DNA from: Sphingomonas sp. TZW2008
GTDB taxonomy: Bacteria > Pseudomonadota > Alphaproteobacteria > Sphingomonadales > Sphingomonadaceae
Assembly (NCBI RefSeq): GCF_002117915.1
Contig: NZ_BDJB01000010.1
Coordinates: forward strand, 24,264 to 88,263
Length of the DNA: 64,000 nucleotides
Reading direction: 5' to 3'
In this document: piece after piece, positions 62,705-64,000 of the stretch
Position numbering within the stretch: the stretch's first letter is position 1
Layout of the letters: each line of letters begins with the position of its first letter
Program-made: the position numbers and the translations under genes
Notes under the pieces: model-generated
Seen by the model: only the letters and a program-made list of their open reading frames with translations
What the model was told of the DNA's origin: nothing
Databases searched by the model: none

Positions 62705-62791
62705 CACGTACATCATGACCACCAGCCGGATCACCTCTGGCGAGGAGTTGAAGTAGCGGAACGGGCTGTTGGGCTTCCGGGGGCGAGGCAT
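62705..62791 (-). pseudogene. 5' remnant of a second IS6-family transposase
   Basis: The minus strand from 62791 reads MPRPRKPNSPFRYFNSSPEV, then IRLVVMMYV, 29 codons that line up with residues 4-32 region of the intact transposase next door (which reads FNSSPEVIRLVVMMYV), but with a different N-terminus and many base differences. The frame stops making sense exactly at 62704, the outer end of the intact element. It is the start of a different IS6 copy cut off by the insertion or a following deletion. Confidence 0.8.
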
Positions 62792-63010
62792 GCGCCGCTG
62801 CTACTCAGCGTAGGTTACCGGTAGGTGCATTACTTCTGACAGCGCCCTTTCAAGGTATCCCGCCTGATTTATTCCGAGTGGGGCACTTTGTATTTGTTCT
62901 CCATTGCTGATGCATATCATATGCTTTGATAGGGAACCGTCATCATCCACCAAGCCTTTGGACCATGCTTCGTGACGACCGGTCGCGTGCATCAATAACG
63001 GGAGGATTAT

Positions 63011-63232
63011 ATGACGAAGAGAGTCATGGCAGTTGCCGTAGCGGCAACAATGATGGCAACCGCCGCCGGGACGGCACTGGCGCAAGAGACAGCACCAACG
63101 ACAGTCGCGACTGCTGGTGAAGATCAAAACGACGATGGTGACGAAGGCAAGTGGGGGCTGTTGGGCCTTCTTGGTCTTGCAGGACTTCTTGGCTTGAGAC
63201 GTCGCGACCACGACGGCATCAATCGCCGCTAA
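63011..63232 (+). CDS. Small secreted WGxxGxxG-type protein
   Basis: A 73-residue protein. Signal peptide MTKRVMAVAVAATMMATAAG, cut near ALAQ, then an acidic stretch (GEDQNDDGDEGK, 36-47) and a C-terminal hydrophobic Gly/Leu run beginning at Trp48: WGLLGLLGLAGLLGL followed by RRRD. This matches the WGxxGxxG small-protein type, where the Trp-Gly glycine-repeat helix and Arg cluster resemble a sorting or anchoring tail. A very good ribosome site (GGGAGGATTAT) precedes the ATG. A hairpin follows. Function unknown. Confidence 0.8.
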   Translation: MTKRVMAVAVAATMMATAAGTALAQETAPTTVATAGEDQNDDGDEGKWGLLGLLGLAGLLGLRRRDHDGINRR

Positions 63233-63253
63233 CAAATATAGCACCGGAGGAGT

Positions 63254-63276
63254 CTGCCCGTTATCGGAACGGGCAG
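63254..63276 (+). terminator. Hairpin after the WGxxGxxG gene
   Basis: CTGCCCGTT and AACGGGCAG form a perfect 9-bp stem around a five-base loop, 21 bases after the stop. The downstream sequence is pyrimidine-rich (CCTTCACC, later CCTTTTC) but has no clean T run. A transcription terminator is the likely role. Confidence 0.6.
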
Positions 63277-63416
63277 CCTTCACCGCCTGCACCTTTTCAA
63301 TACTCCGCAACTTTGTAGCCATAATCTTGATTACAGGACAATTGATTGCGGACGCACGGCTTCGAGTCTAAGAACCGATCAATCAAGGTTCGATACGCAG
63401 CTAATGCGGGGATACC

Positions 63417-63614
63417 ATGATGGAGAAGGATGCAGACCACTTCTATCGGCGGGCGGAAGAAGAGATAAAACGTGCGACAGAAGCGACTTGCCCTGAAGCG
63501 GTGAAGCTTCACTACGAGTTGGCAGATCGCTACTTAGATCGCGTCTATTCCGACGCCGATAGTGAGTCCTTCATACGGGCGGACGACAGCTACGTCATTC
63601 ACCCGCGCCACTAG
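63417..63614 (+). CDS. Small hypothetical protein
   Basis: A 65-residue, charged, probably helical and cytoplasmic protein: DADHFYRRAEEEIKRATEAT, then CPEAVKLHYELADRYLDRVY. The pattern of an amphipathic helix pair and the HYELADRYLDR motif resembles small sphingomonad hypothetical proteins, but I cannot name a family. ATG codons at 63417 and 63420 both follow GCGGGGA. Function unknown. Confidence 0.55.
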   Translation: MMEKDADHFYRRAEEEIKRATEATCPEAVKLHYELADRYLDRVYSDADSESFIRADDSYVIHPRH

Positions 63615-63645
63615 CGCTTTGACCTTGCGCGCTTGCTGAAGACGC

Positions 63646-63810
63646 TCAACCGCGAAGGGCGAGTAAGCGGCTGTAAACCGACTGTAAGCTTTTTGCCGTT
63701 TTGCCCGTAAGCTGCTGCTCACACGTACAACTAACCTTTCGCTGCAAACGAGCTAAAGCAAGAATCTCATTAGCTAAAGCTTCAAGGATCGCTTCTTTGT
63801 CGGCGTACAT
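63646..63810 (-). CDS. Doubtful small hypothetical ORF
   Basis: A 54-codon helical frame starting MYADKEAILEALANEILALA and ending SVYSRLLALRG. The frame is open to 63915, giving an 89-residue version. Ribosome site weak. The amphipathic helix pattern and low-GC context make it possible; an overlapping plus-strand frame (63701-63934) is equally open. I see nothing else in 63615-64000. Confidence 0.25.
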   Translation of the reverse strand: MYADKEAILEALANEILALARLQRKVSCTCEQQLTGKTAKSLQSVYSRLLALRG

Positions 63811-64000
63811 GGCGCCTACATACTTAAAGGACCGTACCGGCTCTATAATCCAAGTTAGACCTACGATGTACCCGTTTACGGCTCCAGCATTGGAACAACC
63901 GGTAAGCCGCTTCATTCAGGCGCTGCGGTTCTAGCCAGCCGCCTAGGGTCAGGACCCATTGATGTGAGTGTCGCGATCTGATTCAGGCTTCGCGAGGAGA

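Noticed and set aside
61858..62712. Target-site duplication around the IS6 element
   Set aside because: The eight bases outside each inverted repeat do not match.
62801..63322. 173-codon minus-strand frame opposite the WGxxGxxG gene
   Set aside because: It covers the convincing plus-strand gene with its ribosome site and signal peptide, and has no domain of its own.

Overview
The window reads as a high-GC alphaproteobacterial chromosome, most likely Sphingomonas or a close sphingomonad. The grounds are the very high G+C over most of the window, the gene style (a large TonB-dependent receptor, LOV histidine kinases, a sphingomonad-type small DUF5818-like protein, a NodT efflux lipoprotein, a FecR/CHASE2/TpsB group), and dense ATGA/GTGA stop-start overlaps. 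No rRNA, tRNA or CRISPR array was seen.

Layout. 1-6.5 kb holds mixed metabolism: the end of a UDP-glucuronate decarboxylase-like gene, pncB, an SDR, a cyclase-family hydrolase, a secreted hydroxyisourate hydrolase, a CinA-like protein and a ferredoxin reductase. 6.5-12.8 kb holds a TpsB-type outer-membrane transporter coupled to a CHASE2-EAL c-di-GMP phosphodiesterase, divergent from a FecR-domain protein with a very long Ala/Lys helix. 13-17.5 kb holds a Baeyer-Villiger monooxygenase, an SDR and two glutathione transferases. 18-21 kb is a TonB-dependent receptor. 21-23.5 kb is an orphan TadG/TadE trio. 23.9-27.1 kb encodes two tandem blue-light LOV kinases, the first behind a good EcfG-type promoter. 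27.1-31.4 kb is an MFS/HlyD/NodT tripartite efflux operon. 32.4-36.7 kb is a MarR gene and a paoABC-like molybdenum aldehyde oxidoreductase.

The most striking region is 37.8-47.0 kb. Nine co-oriented genes are almost all joined by 1-10 nt overlaps: inositol-3-phosphate synthase, HD-domain protein, methyltransferase, Gfo/Idh/MocA oxidoreductase, zinc-ribbon metallo-beta-lactamase-fold protein, YcaO protein, TIM-barrel isomerase, GT4 glycosyltransferase and PIG-L deacetylase. Inositol synthase, GT4 and PIG-L recall the first steps of mycothiol synthesis, but mshC/mshD-type genes are absent and a YcaO ATPase is present. I infer an uncharacterised inositol-based pseudo-glycoside pathway with a YcaO-dependent step. 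A Crp/Fnr regulator lies just upstream.

47-61.7 kb returns to metabolism: gluconokinase and a lipoamide-dehydrogenase-like flavoprotein; an SDR divergent from a GH15/Gfo-Idh/hydrolase operon; a coupled operon of amidohydrolase, M19 dipeptidase, BASS transporter and ornithine cyclodeaminase; a secreted protein built of two tandem copies of one unknown domain; and an M28 peptidase. 61.8-64 kb looks acquired: an intact IS6-family element abuts the 5' remnant of a second IS6 transposase, followed by lower-GC DNA with a WGxxGxxG-type small secreted protein and small hypothetical ORFs.
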